Shown piece by piece: positions 1 to 9,083 of a DNA stretch of 39,419 bases; positions within the stretch are counted from its first letter, which is position 1, and every line of letters starts with the position of its first letter. A model generated the notes under the pieces. The model was not told where the DNA came from, ran no database searches, and saw only the letters and a list, made by a program, of their open reading frames with translations. Both the position numbers and the translations under genes were made by a program. The stretch spans positions 1 through 39,419 of the forward strand of contig NZ_JAQTMS010000047.1 in assembly GCF_028714215.1 (NCBI RefSeq), in the 5' to 3' direction. The DNA is from Rhodoferax sp. Its GTDB lineage: Bacteria; Pseudomonadota; Gammaproteobacteria; Burkholderiales; Burkholderiaceae_C.

Positions 1-478
1 CCATCAGGCCGTCGTGCTTCTTGGTGGCATCCAGCCCGGCTTCGGCGATGAAGCGAAACGGGCTGTTGGCGTCGAGCTTGGCGCAGCCCTGCTGCACGGT
101 GCCGGCCGACCAGAATTCGTTGGCGGCGAGTTTGCCCTGGCGCGAGATCTTGCTCTGCTCGAACAACTTGACGATCAAGACGTACCAGCTGCTCACGCTC
201 ATGACCAAGAGCAGCATCAGCACCGTCTTGGCCACCGCATCGGAGGTCTTCCACAGGGCTTCGATGCCGTAGGGGTTGTCGCTGACTTCAGCGGCTTTCT
301 TCGGGGCGGCTGCGGCGTCCGGGCTGGCTTCGCCGGCGAGCGGGGCCACTGCGGTCGTGACGCTGGCAGCGGCGGCCGGTGCCGCAGGCTGGGCCTGCGC
401 TAGCGCGCCCACCACCGGTAGTAACAGTCCCAGCGCGCACGCGCAGGACGCAATCATTCGAGTGACTTTCTTTTGCAC
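1..478 (-). CDS. exbB: ExbB-type TonB energy-transducing proton channel subunit (5' part only)
   Basis: Only the N-terminal 159 residues are inside the window; the gene runs off the left edge. Seen: a GTG start at 478 behind an AGAGGAA Shine-Dalgarno (an internal ATG at 457 is the alternative), a hydrophobic signal peptide (MIASCACALGLLLPVVGALA), an Ala/Pro-rich periplasmic linker, then the first membrane helix (TVLMLLLVMSVSSWYVLIVKLFEQ) followed by a cytoplasmic stretch typical of MotA/TolQ/ExbB proteins. Family knowledge: ExbB forms the pentameric proton-motive-force channel that, with ExbD and TonB, energises outer-membrane receptors; a cleaved signal peptide plus extended periplasmic N-terminus is common in proteobacterial ExbB. 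Inference: being divergent from a TonB-dependent receptor, it probably powers that receptor. exbD and tonB would be expected beyond the left edge. Confidence 0.82.
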   Translation of the reverse strand, partial: MQKKVTRMIASCACALGLLLPVVGALAQAQPAAPAAAASVTTAVAPLAGEASPDAAAAPKKAAEVSDNPYGIEALWKTSDAVAKTVLMLLLVMSVSSWYVLIVKLFEQSKISRQGKLAANEFWSAGTVQQGCAKLDANSPFRFIAEAGLDATKKHDGLM

Positions 479-565
479 TGTGGTTCCTCTTTGACAAACG
501 TGTACAGGGGGTAGGCATGGCCATGGCGGTGTCGAGACCCAAACCAAGGTTTCGGCAAGTATACT

Positions 566-580
566 TGTAATTTAGCTACA
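566..580. promoter_or_regulatory. 15-bp palindromic operator candidate, copy 1
   Basis: The sequence TGTAATTTAGCTACA is an inverted repeat of the form TGTA-N7-TACA. A near-identical TGTAATTTAACTACA (14 of 15 bases) occurs at 11623-11637 in front of glgP. This copy exactly fills the spacer between the -10 (TATACT) and -35 candidates for exbB, a position where a bound repressor would block polymerase. The regulator is not encoded in the window; LacI- or GntR-type proteins are plausible but this is inference. Confidence 0.5.
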
Positions 581-627
581 TAAAAATTCAAAATGCGACT
601 TTTAAAAAATCTGTAATGACAGAATTT

Positions 628-659
628 AGCCAATATTTGTTGTAAAAAAGCCAATATTT
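628..659 (+). repeat. Two direct repeats AGCCAATATTT spaced 21 bp
   Basis: AGCCAATATTT is present at 628-638 and again at 649-659, so the repeats lie two helical turns apart on the same face of the DNA. They sit about 180-210 bases upstream of the receptor start. Tandem, helically phased repeats are typical of activator binding sites, but no protein can be assigned. Confidence 0.45.
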
Positions 660-835
660 TATCAAGTTTGTCAAAAACAGGGCAAAAATTGGATCAGTCG
701 AGGGTTTCTACTAGCCGGTTAAATATCTTGTTTTGGTACAAACAGGGTTGAGAGATTGTGAATTTTCGTAAATTGAACCTTGCCGCCAGCCGTCAGGGAA
801 ATTGTTTTTTTGATGTGTACCAGGAGATATATTTG

Positions 836-3574
836 ATGAAAACGTCCTCGATTAAGAGCCCCCAGTCGCTTGCCCGACAGCGCTCGGTATTCAGGCTGGC
901 GCCCGTCGCCGCCGGTTGTGCCGTGCTGCTCATGATGGGCGGCACGGCCCATGCCCAACAGGCTCAGACCGGCGCCAGCGATGCCGCCAACCTGGGCACC
1001 GTGACCGTGACCGGCATCCGGGCTTCGATCGAGAGTGCGATTTCGGTCAAGAAGAACGCTGACTCGATTGTTGAAGCCATTTCGGTGGAAGATCTCGGGA
1101 AACTGCCGGACGCGAGTATTGCGGACTCGATCGCTCGCTTGCCGGGCGTGGCGGCGCAACGAAACATCGAAGGTCGGGCGAGTCAACTCAGCGTGCGTGG
1201 GATGCCGCCTGATTTTGCGACGACCTTGCTCAATGGCCGTGAGCAGGTTAACCCTGGCGATGGCCGCGGCGCAGAGTTTGATGCCTATCCGTCTGAACTG
1301 ATGAACGGCGTAGTGCTCTACAAGACACCGGATTCAACCTTGGTGGGGCAAGGGATAGCGGGCACCATCGATCTCCAAACGGTACGCCCGTTGAAGGTGA
1401 ATGGACGCAAGATTTCGGTGGGCCTGAATCAGAAGAAGACGAGTGTTGGACTCGGCCCCACGGGTGCTGGCAACGACTTCAGCTTTTCCTACGTCGACCA
1501 ACTCCTTGACAAAACTCTGGGTATTGCCCTTGGCGTTGCACGCCAGAGTGGTGACAGCACGGGCCGTGGTGTGAACAGCTTTGATGACGCGGACAAAACT
1601 TTCAGCGACGGCACCAAGTTGCCGCTGCGTAATAGCGTGACTGAACTCAGCCGTCTATCCAAATTCACCCGTCAGGGCGTGATGGCGGTGGTTGAATTCC
1701 AACCCACCAAGGATTTCACTTCCACATTGGATTTGTTCTCATCGACTGCGGATCGCAGAACACTCGGGCACCAGGTTGCGTTCCCCAAGTTCAACGAGGG
1801 AACCACCTTGAGCAACGCCACGCTCTCCAACGGGGTTGCTTTGGCTGGTACGGTATCCGGTGTGTCGGCTATCGTTCAGACCATTGGGCAACAACAGAAC
1901 GATGACAACACCGCAATTGGTTGGAACAACAAGTTCAAACTGAACAAGGAATGGTCGGGCGTGATCGATTTGTCGCGTTCCAAGTCCAGGCGCACCGAAG
2001 TTGACATTGATTCAAATGCGGTCACCGGCACCAAAGGCGACCTGACGTTTGATAGCCGATCAGACATTCCACAGTTTGGCTACAGCCTCAACATGGCGGA
2101 TGCAAGCACCCTGTTGCTGGGCAATACGCCTTGGGGCCTGGGTTGGCTGAAAAAGCCCTCGATCGATGACTCAATGAAATCGCTGCGCGCTGAACTCAAG
2201 CGTAGTCTGGACACACCCTATTTCTCTTCTTTCGTTGTAGGTGTTAATTTCAGCGACCGGAGCAAGGTACTCGGTATGACTGAAGGTTCGCTGAGTTTGC
2301 AGAACAATGCCGCGACTGCTGCGCTGCCATCGTCATCAGTGGTGAATGCAGGTATCCCGGGTATCAATGTGCTCGGCTGGGACTCGATCGCGCTGATCGA
2401 TTCGGTCTACAAGTACACCGATATGGGTGATCAGTCATGGGCCATCATGAAGAACTGGTCGGTGAAGGAGAAGGTGACGACCACTTTTGCCAAGCTCGAT
2501 ATCGACACCACCGCCGCCGGTATCCCGGTGCGAGGCAATATTGGCCTGCAAGTTGTTAAGACCGACCAAAGTTCAAAGGGGTTGAACGACACGACAGTTG
2601 CAACGTGGGGCAATCCGGACGGCAATCGTTTTGATGTGAAACAGACGCTTGACAAGAGTGGAGGCAAGGCATACACCGACGTTCTGCCAAATTTGAACCT
2701 GGTATTTGATGCCGGTAACAGCCAGGTGGTTCGCATGGGCCTTGGCAAGATGCTGGCGCGACCAGGCCTTCGCGACTTGCGTGCCAACGCAATTTTTGAA
2801 TGCTGGTCGCCAGCCAGTGATCCGAAGAGCTGTAGCGGCAACCATAGTGGCAGCGGTGGCAACCCCGAGTTGGAACCTTTCCGTGCCAGCACCTTTGATG
2901 TTGCCTACGAAAAATACTTTGGCAAACGGGCCTATATCGCTGGCGCGGCTTTCTACAAGGACCTACAGACTTTCATTTATCAACAAAAGTTCAAGTCGGA
3001 CGTTCTGAGTAGCAAATACGGCCTTACGGGCTACCCCACCCTTGACTACACCGGCCCGATGAATGGGCAGGGGGGAACGATCTCCGGGTTTGAGTTGACT
3101 GCAAACGCTCCGTTCGACCTGATATCACCCGCACTGGCTGGTTTTGGTGCCTACATCAACCATTCGAACACTCACAGCTCTGTCAACATTCCGAACGCCG
3201 CTGGCGGCAGTGCGGACAATATGGAGTTGCCAGGTCTGTCCAAACAGGTCACGAACTTGAGCCTGTACTACGAAGCCGGTGGTTTTTCTGCCCGCGTCGG
3301 CCAGCGCACACGTTCGGACTTTATTGGTGAGTTCACCGACAACCAATATGAGCGTCAGTTGACCTATATCCGAGGCGAAAGAATTGTTGATATGCAGGTC
3401 GGCTACGAGTTCAAATCGGGCCCAGCCAAGGGGTTGTCGTTGACGTTCCAAGCCAATAACCTGACCGATGCTGTGTTCCAGAAGTACATCGTGAATGCAG
3501 ATGGAAGTCAGCAGACGACAGAGTCTGCCAAGTACGGCAAGGCTTACATGTTGGGTGCCACCTACAAGTTCTGA
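836..3574 (+). CDS. TonB-dependent outer-membrane receptor, probable maltodextrin uptake
   Basis: A 912-residue outer-membrane receptor. ATG 836 is preferred over an upstream GTG (758) because AGGAG at 822-826 precedes it and it begins directly with a signal peptide (cleavage after ...GGTAHA, about residue 40). Next comes a TonB-box-like TVTVTG, then the plug domain with VEDLGKLPDASIADSIARLPGV, a signature of the large Xanthomonas/Caulobacter receptor class that imports plant- and starch-derived oligosaccharides. The long beta-barrel ends in ...GATYKF; the terminal aromatic residue is the usual barrel-assembly signal. Adjacent exbB and the mal genes suggest maltodextrin as ligand, comparable to MalA of Caulobacter, but substrate is inferred from context only. 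It is monocistronic: a terminator follows. Confidence 0.88.
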   Translation: MKTSSIKSPQSLARQRSVFRLAPVAAGCAVLLMMGGTAHAQQAQTGASDAANLGTVTVTGIRASIESAISVKKNADSIVEAISVEDLGKLPDASIADSIARLPGVAAQRNIEGRASQLSVRGMPPDFATTLLNGREQVNPGDGRGAEFDAYPSELMNGVVLYKTPDSTLVGQGIAGTIDLQTVRPLKVNGRKISVGLNQKKTSVGLGPTGAGNDFSFSYVDQLLDKTLGIALGVARQSGDSTGRGVNSFDDADKTFSDGTKLPLRNSVTELSRLSKFTRQGVMAVVEFQPTKDFTSTLDLFSSTADRRTLGHQVAFPKFNEGTTLSNATLSNGVALAGTVSGVSAIVQTIGQQQNDDNTAIGWNNKFKLNKEWSGVIDLSRSKSRRTEVDIDSNAVTGTKGDLTFDSRSDIPQFGYSLNMADASTLLLGNTPWGLGWLKKPSIDDSMKSLRAELKRSLDTPYFSSFVVGVNFSDRSKVLGMTEGSLSLQNNAATAALPSSSVVNAGIPGINVLGWDSIALIDSVYKYTDMGDQSWAIMKNWSVKEKVTTTFAKLDIDTTAAGIPVRGNIGLQVVKTDQSSKGLNDTTVATWGNPDGNRFDVKQTLDKSGGKAYTDVLPNLNLVFDAGNSQVVRMGLGKMLARPGLRDLRANAIFECWSPASDPKSCSGNHSGSGGNPELEPFRASTFDVAYEKYFGKRAYIAGAAFYKDLQTFIYQQKFKSDVLSSKYGLTGYPTLDYTGPMNGQGGTISGFELTANAPFDLISPALAGFGAYINHSNTHSSVNIPNAAGGSADNMELPGLSKQVTNLSLYYEAGGFSARVGQRTRSDFIGEFTDNQYERQLTYIRGERIVDMQVGYEFKSGPAKGLSLTFQANNLTDAVFQKYIVNADGSQQTTESAKYGKAYMLGATYKF

Positions 3575-3601
3575 TCGAATCATTTTTCCAAGGTGATTTT
3601 T

Positions 3602-3637
3602 CCCCGAGTCGGCCGCGTGCCAGCTCGGGGTTTTTTT
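3602..3637 (+). terminator. Intrinsic terminator of the receptor gene
   Basis: CCCCGAG (3602-3608) pairs with CTCGGGG (3624-3630) and is followed directly by seven T residues (3631-3637). It lies 28 bases after the receptor stop. There is no T-run on the other strand, so it should act only on plus-strand transcripts. Confidence 0.88.
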
Positions 3638-3656
3638 GTCTACGCCTCGCACCGAA

Positions 3657-3917
3657 TCAAATCAAGCCGCTCCATTGATCACCATGGCGGACGAAGGCGT
3701 CCCGAATGTGCTGCTGCAATGGAGCGTCCAGGGGACCCTGGGCCAGGATTTCGATGTTGCGCTTGAAATGGGCCAACTTGCCGGTACCCACAATGCAACT
3801 GGCGACCCCTGGCAGGTGGGCTGAAAAGCGCAAGGCCAATTCGTTCCAGTCCAGCCCTTGCGGGTCCAACTGCATGGTTTTCCAGCGCTCCCAATAGCGC
3901 GCTCCGCCGACGCTCAC
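3657..3917 (-). pseudogene. C-terminal remnant of an aldo/keto reductase
   Basis: An 86-codon reading frame whose product resembles only the last quarter of an aldo/keto reductase: LDWNELALRFSAHLPGVASCIVGTGKLAHFKRN corresponds to the conserved NADPH-binding C-terminal segment (LALRF...PGV...IVGT...L..N), and the end (RHGDQWSGLI) matches the usual tail. The TIM-barrel with the catalytic Tyr/Lys/His/Asp is missing, since full-length members have roughly 300 residues. Its GTG start overlaps the amylase stop by four bases (GTGA), so it may still be transcribed and translated as the tail of the mal operon. I infer a 5'-deleted gene fused behind the amylase by a deletion. A small protein with a new role is less likely. 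Confidence 0.68.
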
Positions 3918-6652
3918 TGGCTCAGCAGCAAGGTGCCGAAAAGTGCCGGGATGGTGATGCTGAGCTGGCCTTGACTGGCGTGGACACTGGCGCCGGTCAC
4001 AGCATCGGTGAAGGAATCGACTTTGACGTTGGCCGGCAACTGCAAGCGCACGGTGCTGGGCGTCTCGGCGTTGTTGCTGGCGCTGATGGCAAACTTGTCA
4101 CCCAGTTGCCGGCCCAGCACGATGACGTGGTCGTCAATCAGCAGCGGCGCGTCCAGGGAGCCGCGGCGCAGCACCGGGTTGGCGTTGCGCAGCTTGATCA
4201 GGCGTTTGACTTCAGCCAGCAAGTGGGTGTCGGGCCGGCCACCCTGATCGGCCCAGGGGTAGGGCGCGCGGTTGTAGGGGTCGTCGCCACCGGTGACCCC
4301 CACCTCGTCGCCGTAGTAGACCGCCGGTGCACCGGGGAAAGTCATCTGGAAGAACATCGCCAGTTTCAGGCGTTGCTTGGCGCGCTGGATCACCTCGGCG
4401 TCGGCGTTGTCGTCTTGCCAGCCCAGGTAATGCAGGCTGCGTGCCTGGTCGTGCGTCGAGAGTAAGTTCATCAGCGCATAGAAGGCCTGCGCCGGATAGG
4501 CCTCGCGCATCAACTCGATATTGCGATACAACTCGCTGGCCTTGCCGCCGGCCGCGTATTCCAGCACGGTGTTGCGAAAGATGTAGTTCATGGTCGAATC
4601 GAACATGTCGCCGAGAAAATACTTGGAGGCGTCGAACCAGGTCTCGGCCACCGTCAGCGCGTCAGGCCGGTGTTGTTTGATGGCGCTACGCCACTCGCGC
4701 CAGAAGTCGTCCGGCACCCAGGGCGCCACGTCCATGCGCCAGCCGGCGGCGCCGCGGTCCAGCCACAGCTTCATCACCGAGTCGTGGTCGCCGTAGGCAT
4801 ACTTGCGAAATGCCGACGAAGCTTTGTTTAGCTCGGGCAAGTCGGTGACGCCGACCCAGCCCTTGTACTGCTTGTCGGGAGCGGCTTGCCTGGCGTCGAA
4901 GCTGTACCAACTGGCGTAAGGTGAATCGCTGCGAATCTTGCCACCTTCAAATGCACCATTCGACTGGTGATTACCAAAGCGGTCGAAGTAGATCGAGTCG
5001 CTGCCGGTATGATTCAGACTGGTGTCGGTGATGACGCGGATGCCACGCTTGGCTGCCTCCTTGGTAAGGCGAACAAAGTCCTCATTGCTGCCGAAGCCAG
5101 GGTCTATGTTCTTGTAGTCGGTGGTGTCGTACTTGTGGTTGCTGGCAGCCTTGAACACCGGTGTAAGGTAAATCGTGTTGGCGCCCAGATCCTGGATGTA
5201 GTCCAGCTTTTCGATGATGCCGGCCAGATCGCCGCCGAAAAAGTCGTTGTTGTAGATGACGTCGGAGCCATCGCCGCTGCCGGGCTTCCAGGGTTTGTCG
5301 AGCCAGTTGTGGTGCAACTCGACCGTCGCATCGTGGTATTTGGTGCGGCCCGGCTGCGGATCGTTGGCCGGGTCGCCATTGCGGAAGCGATCCGGAAAGA
5401 TGTAGTAATAAACAATGTCGGGAGCCCACTGCGGGACTTTGAAATCGGCCGCGTAAATGGTCTGGCGAAAGCGCCGGATGGCCTGGCTGGCGAGCGGCTT
5501 GTCAGCCACTTCGCCAAGTCCGCCGGAACCTTTTTCGCGCGTCCAGAATACCGGGTCGCGGTTGTTCTGGTAAACGAAAATCTTGCCGTCAATCTGGGCC
5601 TCGAACCAGTAGCCGTAGATGCTGACGTCGCTGAAGCGGTGGCTGGCGCTCCAGCGTTCCAGGCCGGCCCGCGCGCTGCGGGTCATGGGCAGCCGCGCCA
5701 CTTCGGTGTAGTTGAGCAATTCCTGGTTGCCTTCGAGTTGGCGTATTTCGATCACCAGTGTGAGCTGGCTGACGCCAGGCAAGGCGGTGACGCCAAAACT
5801 GAGGGTGCTGCCAACGATCTGAGCGCCGAACGGCGACTTGTCGGCTATGGCGCGCGAGTCGAAACGCAGGCTGCGCGCCACCGGGTCGGTGACGGCGCGT
5901 GCGCTGGGGTCGGCAAAAGTCTTTTCACCAATGCTGAGCTGCGGCCTGCCACCGGCGAAGACCAGCCGGAGGGTGTGTTCGCCCGTGAACGGGTATGACA
6001 GGTTGCCGCCGCCGGCGACCAGTTCCGCGTTGCCGGCGTGGCCGAAACTGGTGGCGTCCTGCCAGGCAGCGTCGGCGATCTTGAATTCGTGCCGTGTCGG
6101 CAAGTTCACGTTCAGGTAGTAGGCGTCGCAACTGTACTGGAACGCATAATCGTCGAGCGCCGCCCAGTTGTTCATGCTGCCGCGCAGGAACAGGGTGGTT
6201 TGACCTAGCGGCGCCTCGGCCGGGCAGTTTTCGATGCGCAGGCTGGGGTCGGTGTTGGAAGTATTCATTGTCAGGGTGAAACGGTGCACGCCATCAAAGT
6301 GGTGTTGTAGTTCGGCTCCCTTGATCGTCAGATGATCCGGTGTGCTGGCGCGGCCGAAGTCGGCATCGGCCGACCAGCCCTCGTCGGCCAGTTTGAATCT
6401 GTGTTGACCCATGATACGGGTCACAAGTTCATAACGGTTGCAAATCCAGCTGAATTTCTGGCTGTCGCTTGCGTTCCAGCTGTTGAAGCTGCCGCGCAGG
6501 TACAGCGCGCGACCGCCCAGGGGGTCGGCGCGGCAGGAGCTATCGGCCGCCGCTGCCTGCGCCGCGCCGGGCGCCAGCAGCAGAATTGCGCAAGCGGTCA
6601 ACAAGCCGCGCCGCAGCAGCGTTGCTCTCCCCGCGTGCCGATGCCGGCTCAC
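3914..6652 (-). CDS. Exported GH13 alpha-amylase/neopullulanase-like enzyme with tandem N-terminal domains
   Basis: A 912-residue glycoside hydrolase acting on alpha-1,4-glucans. GTG 6652 overlaps the malG stop (GTGA), so it is coupled to malG. Residues 1-34 form a signal peptide ([22 protein letters not shown]), placing it in the periplasm or outside. Two similar small beta-domains follow (about 50-109 and 151-208; [11 protein letters not shown] and [10 protein letters not shown]), resembling glucan-binding modules. The GH13 barrel carries DTSLNH (region I, D543/H548), GWRMDV (nucleophile D641), VAETW (acid/base E670) and STHD (D735), so all catalytic residues are present. The HKYDTTDY segment resembles neopullulanase and cyclomaltodextrinase enzymes. 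Expected role: cutting imported maltodextrins to sizes that MalE binds. A TTG about 17 codons in is a possible alternative start. The exact specificity is not deducible. Confidence 0.85.
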   Translation of the reverse strand: MSRHRHAGRATLLRRGLLTACAILLLAPGAAQAAAADSSCRADPLGGRALYLRGSFNSWNASDSQKFSWICNRYELVTRIMGQHRFKLADEGWSADADFGRASTPDHLTIKGAELQHHFDGVHRFTLTMNTSNTDPSLRIENCPAEAPLGQTTLFLRGSMNNWAALDDYAFQYSCDAYYLNVNLPTRHEFKIADAAWQDATSFGHAGNAELVAGGGNLSYPFTGEHTLRLVFAGGRPQLSIGEKTFADPSARAVTDPVARSLRFDSRAIADKSPFGAQIVGSTLSFGVTALPGVSQLTLVIEIRQLEGNQELLNYTEVARLPMTRSARAGLERWSASHRFSDVSIYGYWFEAQIDGKIFVYQNNRDPVFWTREKGSGGLGEVADKPLASQAIRRFRQTIYAADFKVPQWAPDIVYYYIFPDRFRNGDPANDPQPGRTKYHDATVELHHNWLDKPWKPGSGDGSDVIYNNDFFGGDLAGIIEKLDYIQDLGANTIYLTPVFKAASNHKYDTTDYKNIDPGFGSNEDFVRLTKEAAKRGIRVITDTSLNHTGSDSIYFDRFGNHQSNGAFEGGKIRSDSPYASWYSFDARQAAPDKQYKGWVGVTDLPELNKASSAFRKYAYGDHDSVMKLWLDRGAAGWRMDVAPWVPDDFWREWRSAIKQHRPDALTVAETWFDASKYFLGDMFDSTMNYIFRNTVLEYAAGGKASELYRNIELMREAYPAQAFYALMNLLSTHDQARSLHYLGWQDDNADAEVIQRAKQRLKLAMFFQMTFPGAPAVYYGDEVGVTGGDDPYNRAPYPWADQGGRPDTHLLAEVKRLIKLRNANPVLRRGSLDAPLLIDDHVIVLGRQLGDKFAISASNNAETPSTVRLQLPANVKVDSFTDAVTGASVHASQGQLSITIPALFGTLLLSQ

Positions 6653-7539
6653 CCTTTGACACCACCCGAGGTCAGGCCCGACACGATCCAGCGCTGCGCC
6701 GCCAAAAATACCAGCGTGATCGGCAGGCCCGACAGCACTGCCGCCGCGGCAAAGTCGCCCCACAGGTATTTCTGTTCATACAGGTAATATTTGGAGCCGA
6801 CCGCCAGCGTCAGGTTCGGCTCTTCACGCAGCAGCACCGAGGCCACCGGGTACTCGATGATGGTGCCGATGAAGGCCAGCACGAACACCACCATCAGGAT
6901 AGGTACCGACATCGGCAGCAGCACCAGCCGGAAAGCCTGCCAGTGGCTGGCGCCATCGACCTTGGCGCATTCCTCGATCTCGACCGGGATCGTCTCAAAA
7001 TAGCCCTTGATGGTCCAGATGTGCATCGCCACGCCGCCCAGGTAGGCAACGATGAGGCCGGCGTGGGTCTCGATGCCAAGCCACGGAATGTAAGTCCCCA
7101 GCCCGTCGAAAATGGCGTAGATGGCGACCAGCGCCACCGCCACCGGGAACATCTGCAGCAACAGCATGCTGTTGAGTATGCTGTTCTTGTGCGCGAACTT
7201 CAGGCGCGCAAAAGCGTAGGCGGCGGTGGTCGAGATGGCCACGATCAGCAGTGCCGAAATGCTGGCGATCTTGATCGAGTTCCAGAGCCACAACAACACC
7301 GGAAACGGCGGCGTGACCAGGCTGCCGTCGGCTGTGGTGTAGCTGAAACCCAGCGCCAGCTTCCAGTGTTCCAGGCTGATCTCGGTCGGGATCAGCGAAC
7401 CGGTGGAGAAGTTGCCGGGGCGCAGCGAGATCGAGATCACCGACAGCAGCGGAAACAGGGTGACCACTATCAGCAGCCACAGGCCGACATGGGCTGCCGC
7501 GATGCGCCAGCGCTGGCTTTTTCCGGTCACGATGGCCAT
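6649..7539 (-). CDS. malG: Maltose/maltodextrin ABC transporter permease MalG
   Basis: 296 residues, the same length as E. coli MalG. It is an inner-membrane permease with six predicted helices, starting with [22 protein letters not shown]. The cytoplasmic EAA loop ([21 protein letters not shown]), which docks on MalK, is well conserved, and the C-terminal [10 protein letters not shown] matches the MalG tail that reaches the MalK interface. The start ATG lies 4 nt after the malF stop with AGGAG upstream; the stop overlaps the amylase start. With MalF it forms the maltodextrin channel of MalEFGK2. Confidence 0.96.
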   Translation of the reverse strand: MAIVTGKSQRWRIAAAHVGLWLLIVVTLFPLLSVISISLRPGNFSTGSLIPTEISLEHWKLALGFSYTTADGSLVTPPFPVLLWLWNSIKIASISALLIVAISTTAAYAFARLKFAHKNSILNSMLLLQMFPVAVALVAIYAIFDGLGTYIPWLGIETHAGLIVAYLGGVAMHIWTIKGYFETIPVEIEECAKVDGASHWQAFRLVLLPMSVPILMVVFVLAFIGTIIEYPVASVLLREEPNLTLAVGSKYYLYEQKYLWGDFAAAAVLSGLPITLVFLAAQRWIVSGLTSGGVKG

Positions 7540-7543
7540 GTCG

Positions 7544-9082
7544 CTAGCTCCTGCGGTTGTCGTTTACCTTGCTCAGCTTCAGGTTGGCCAGCGACAGCAA
7601 GGCCACCATGAAGAAGATCAGGGTCGAGATCGCCGCCGCCAGGCCGAAATTGGCGCCGGCATCGGTAAAGGCGATGCGGTAGGTGTAAGACACCAGGATG
7701 TCGGTGGTGCCGGCCGGTAACTTGGTGTTCAGGTAATCCGGCCGGCCATCGGTCAGAAGCGAGATCAGCACGAAGTTGTTGAAGTTGAAGGCAAAGGCCG
7801 AGATCAGCAGGGGCGTCAGCGGCCGCGCAATCAGTGGCGCGGTGATCTTGAAAAAGTTGGCCAGCGGTGTCGCGCCGGCAATGGCGGACGCTTCGTACAG
7901 GTCGGCCGGAATGGCCTTGATGAGTCCCGTGCAGAGCACCATGATGTAGGGGTAGCCGAGCCAGGTATTGACCAGCAGCAGCATCGCCTTGGCCAGTGTC
8001 GGATCGGCGAACCAGGCCGGGCGAAGGCCGAAGACCGCGTCCAGGATGGCGTTGATTTCACCGAAATTCTGGTTGAATAAGCCCTTGAAAACCAAAATCG
8101 AGATGAAGCCCGGCACGGCGTAGGGTAAAAACAGCAGGGTCCGGTACAGGGTGCGATAGCGCAAGGCCTCCCAGTTCAGCAGCACCGCCAGCGTCATGCC
8201 CAGCGCGGTGGAAAACAGCACCGTCAGGCCGGCGAATACAAGAGTCCAGACAAAGATCGAGACAAACGGTCCGCGCATGTCGCTGTCGAACAGCATGCGG
8301 CTGTAGTTGGCCCAGCCGATGCCCACCGGGAACCCGGGCTGGATGCGCTCACCCTGCGGGTTTTCGAAAAAGCCGGTGGCCCGGTTGGGTCGGTACAGCG
8401 TGGCCGTTGCCAACTGCGTCAGCGAACCATCGGCGTTGCTGTGCCATAAGGGCTCAACGGTGCCGAACTCGTGCACCCCGGCATAGCTCAACACCCGGTG
8501 ATCGGGCAACTCAAGTTTCAGGCCCAGCAAGGCGTCGCGGTAGCTCAGTACCTGGCGCAGCGGGAGCGGGTTGACCAGCGCCGGGCTGTCGGCCGGCAGA
8601 GCCTGCATGGCTACCGCCTTGCGAGCGGCGCCGGTGCTGTCCAGGGCCAGCGGCGGCGAAATGAAGCGGCTCCCGGTGCCGCCCTCCGGTGGCGTCAACA
8701 GCAGCCGCAGCGCGGAGCCCTCAGCATGCAGCGTGAAGTTCAGCGTCCGGTCTTCGTCGACCGTGGTCTGGTCCAGCAGGTAAGCGCGTGCGCGTTCGAA
8801 TTCCAGCAGGTTGCTGGCGGAATAATTGGTGAAGCCGATCTGCATCGTGTAGAGCAGCGGAAAGGCGACGAACAGCAGCATGCCGGCGACCCCCGGGAAC
8901 AGGTAGCGCCAGGCCAGCGTGCGCTTCGACGCGTACACATACAAGGCCAGTGCGCCGAAGCTGAGCAGCGCCAGCGCCGACAGGGCTTGCCCTGCGGCGT
9001 AAATGCCAAACACCAGCCACAGCAGAGCCACAGTCAGCAGGACCACTAGCGGCCATTTGAACCAGGGACGGGTGCGGCTCAT
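7544..9082 (-). CDS. malF: Maltose/maltodextrin ABC transporter permease MalF
   Basis: 512 residues, against 514 in E. coli. N-terminal helices ([24 protein letters not shown] and following) precede a large periplasmic insertion (about residues 95-275), the P2 loop that in MalF contacts the binding protein. The core permease helices follow with the EAA motif [22 protein letters not shown]. The start ATG lies one base beyond the malE stop region (malE ends at 9084), so the two are very closely coupled. Presence of the P2 loop distinguishes it from the shorter permeases of Gram-positive maltodextrin and other sugar importers. Confidence 0.96.
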   Translation of the reverse strand: MSRTRPWFKWPLVVLLTVALLWLVFGIYAAGQALSALALLSFGALALYVYASKRTLAWRYLFPGVAGMLLFVAFPLLYTMQIGFTNYSASNLLEFERARAYLLDQTTVDEDRTLNFTLHAEGSALRLLLTPPEGGTGSRFISPPLALDSTGAARKAVAMQALPADSPALVNPLPLRQVLSYRDALLGLKLELPDHRVLSYAGVHEFGTVEPLWHSNADGSLTQLATATLYRPNRATGFFENPQGERIQPGFPVGIGWANYSRMLFDSDMRGPFVSIFVWTLVFAGLTVLFSTALGMTLAVLLNWEALRYRTLYRTLLFLPYAVPGFISILVFKGLFNQNFGEINAILDAVFGLRPAWFADPTLAKAMLLLVNTWLGYPYIMVLCTGLIKAIPADLYEASAIAGATPLANFFKITAPLIARPLTPLLISAFAFNFNNFVLISLLTDGRPDYLNTKLPAGTTDILVSYTYRIAFTDAGANFGLAAAISTLIFFMVALLSLANLKLSKVNDNRRS

Positions 9083-9083
9083 C

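Larger units (their letters stand above)
479..835. promoter_or_regulatory. AT-rich divergent control region between exbB and the TonB-dependent receptor
   Basis: This roughly 350-base stretch has no supportable gene and is strikingly AT-rich compared with its surroundings, as expected of a control region. It contains a perfect 12-bp palindrome CAAGTATACTTG (556-567), overlapping a 15-bp inverted repeat (566-580), and two copies of AGCCAATATTT (628-638 and 649-659). A TATACT -10 candidate reading towards exbB (558-563, minus) is separated by exactly 17 bp from a weak TTTTTA -35. The receptor's start is set by AGGAG at 822-826 before ATG 836. I could not identify a convincing promoter for the receptor itself. 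Confidence 0.5.

Noticed and set aside
758..835. GTG 758 as start of the TonB-dependent receptor
   Set aside because: It would put 26 extra residues before the signal peptide; AGGAG and ATG 836 give a normal signal sequence.
3636..3824. Short plus-strand ORF just after the receptor terminator
   Set aside because: It is antisense to the aldo/keto reductase remnant, begins inside the terminator T-run and has no ribosome site or recognisable product.
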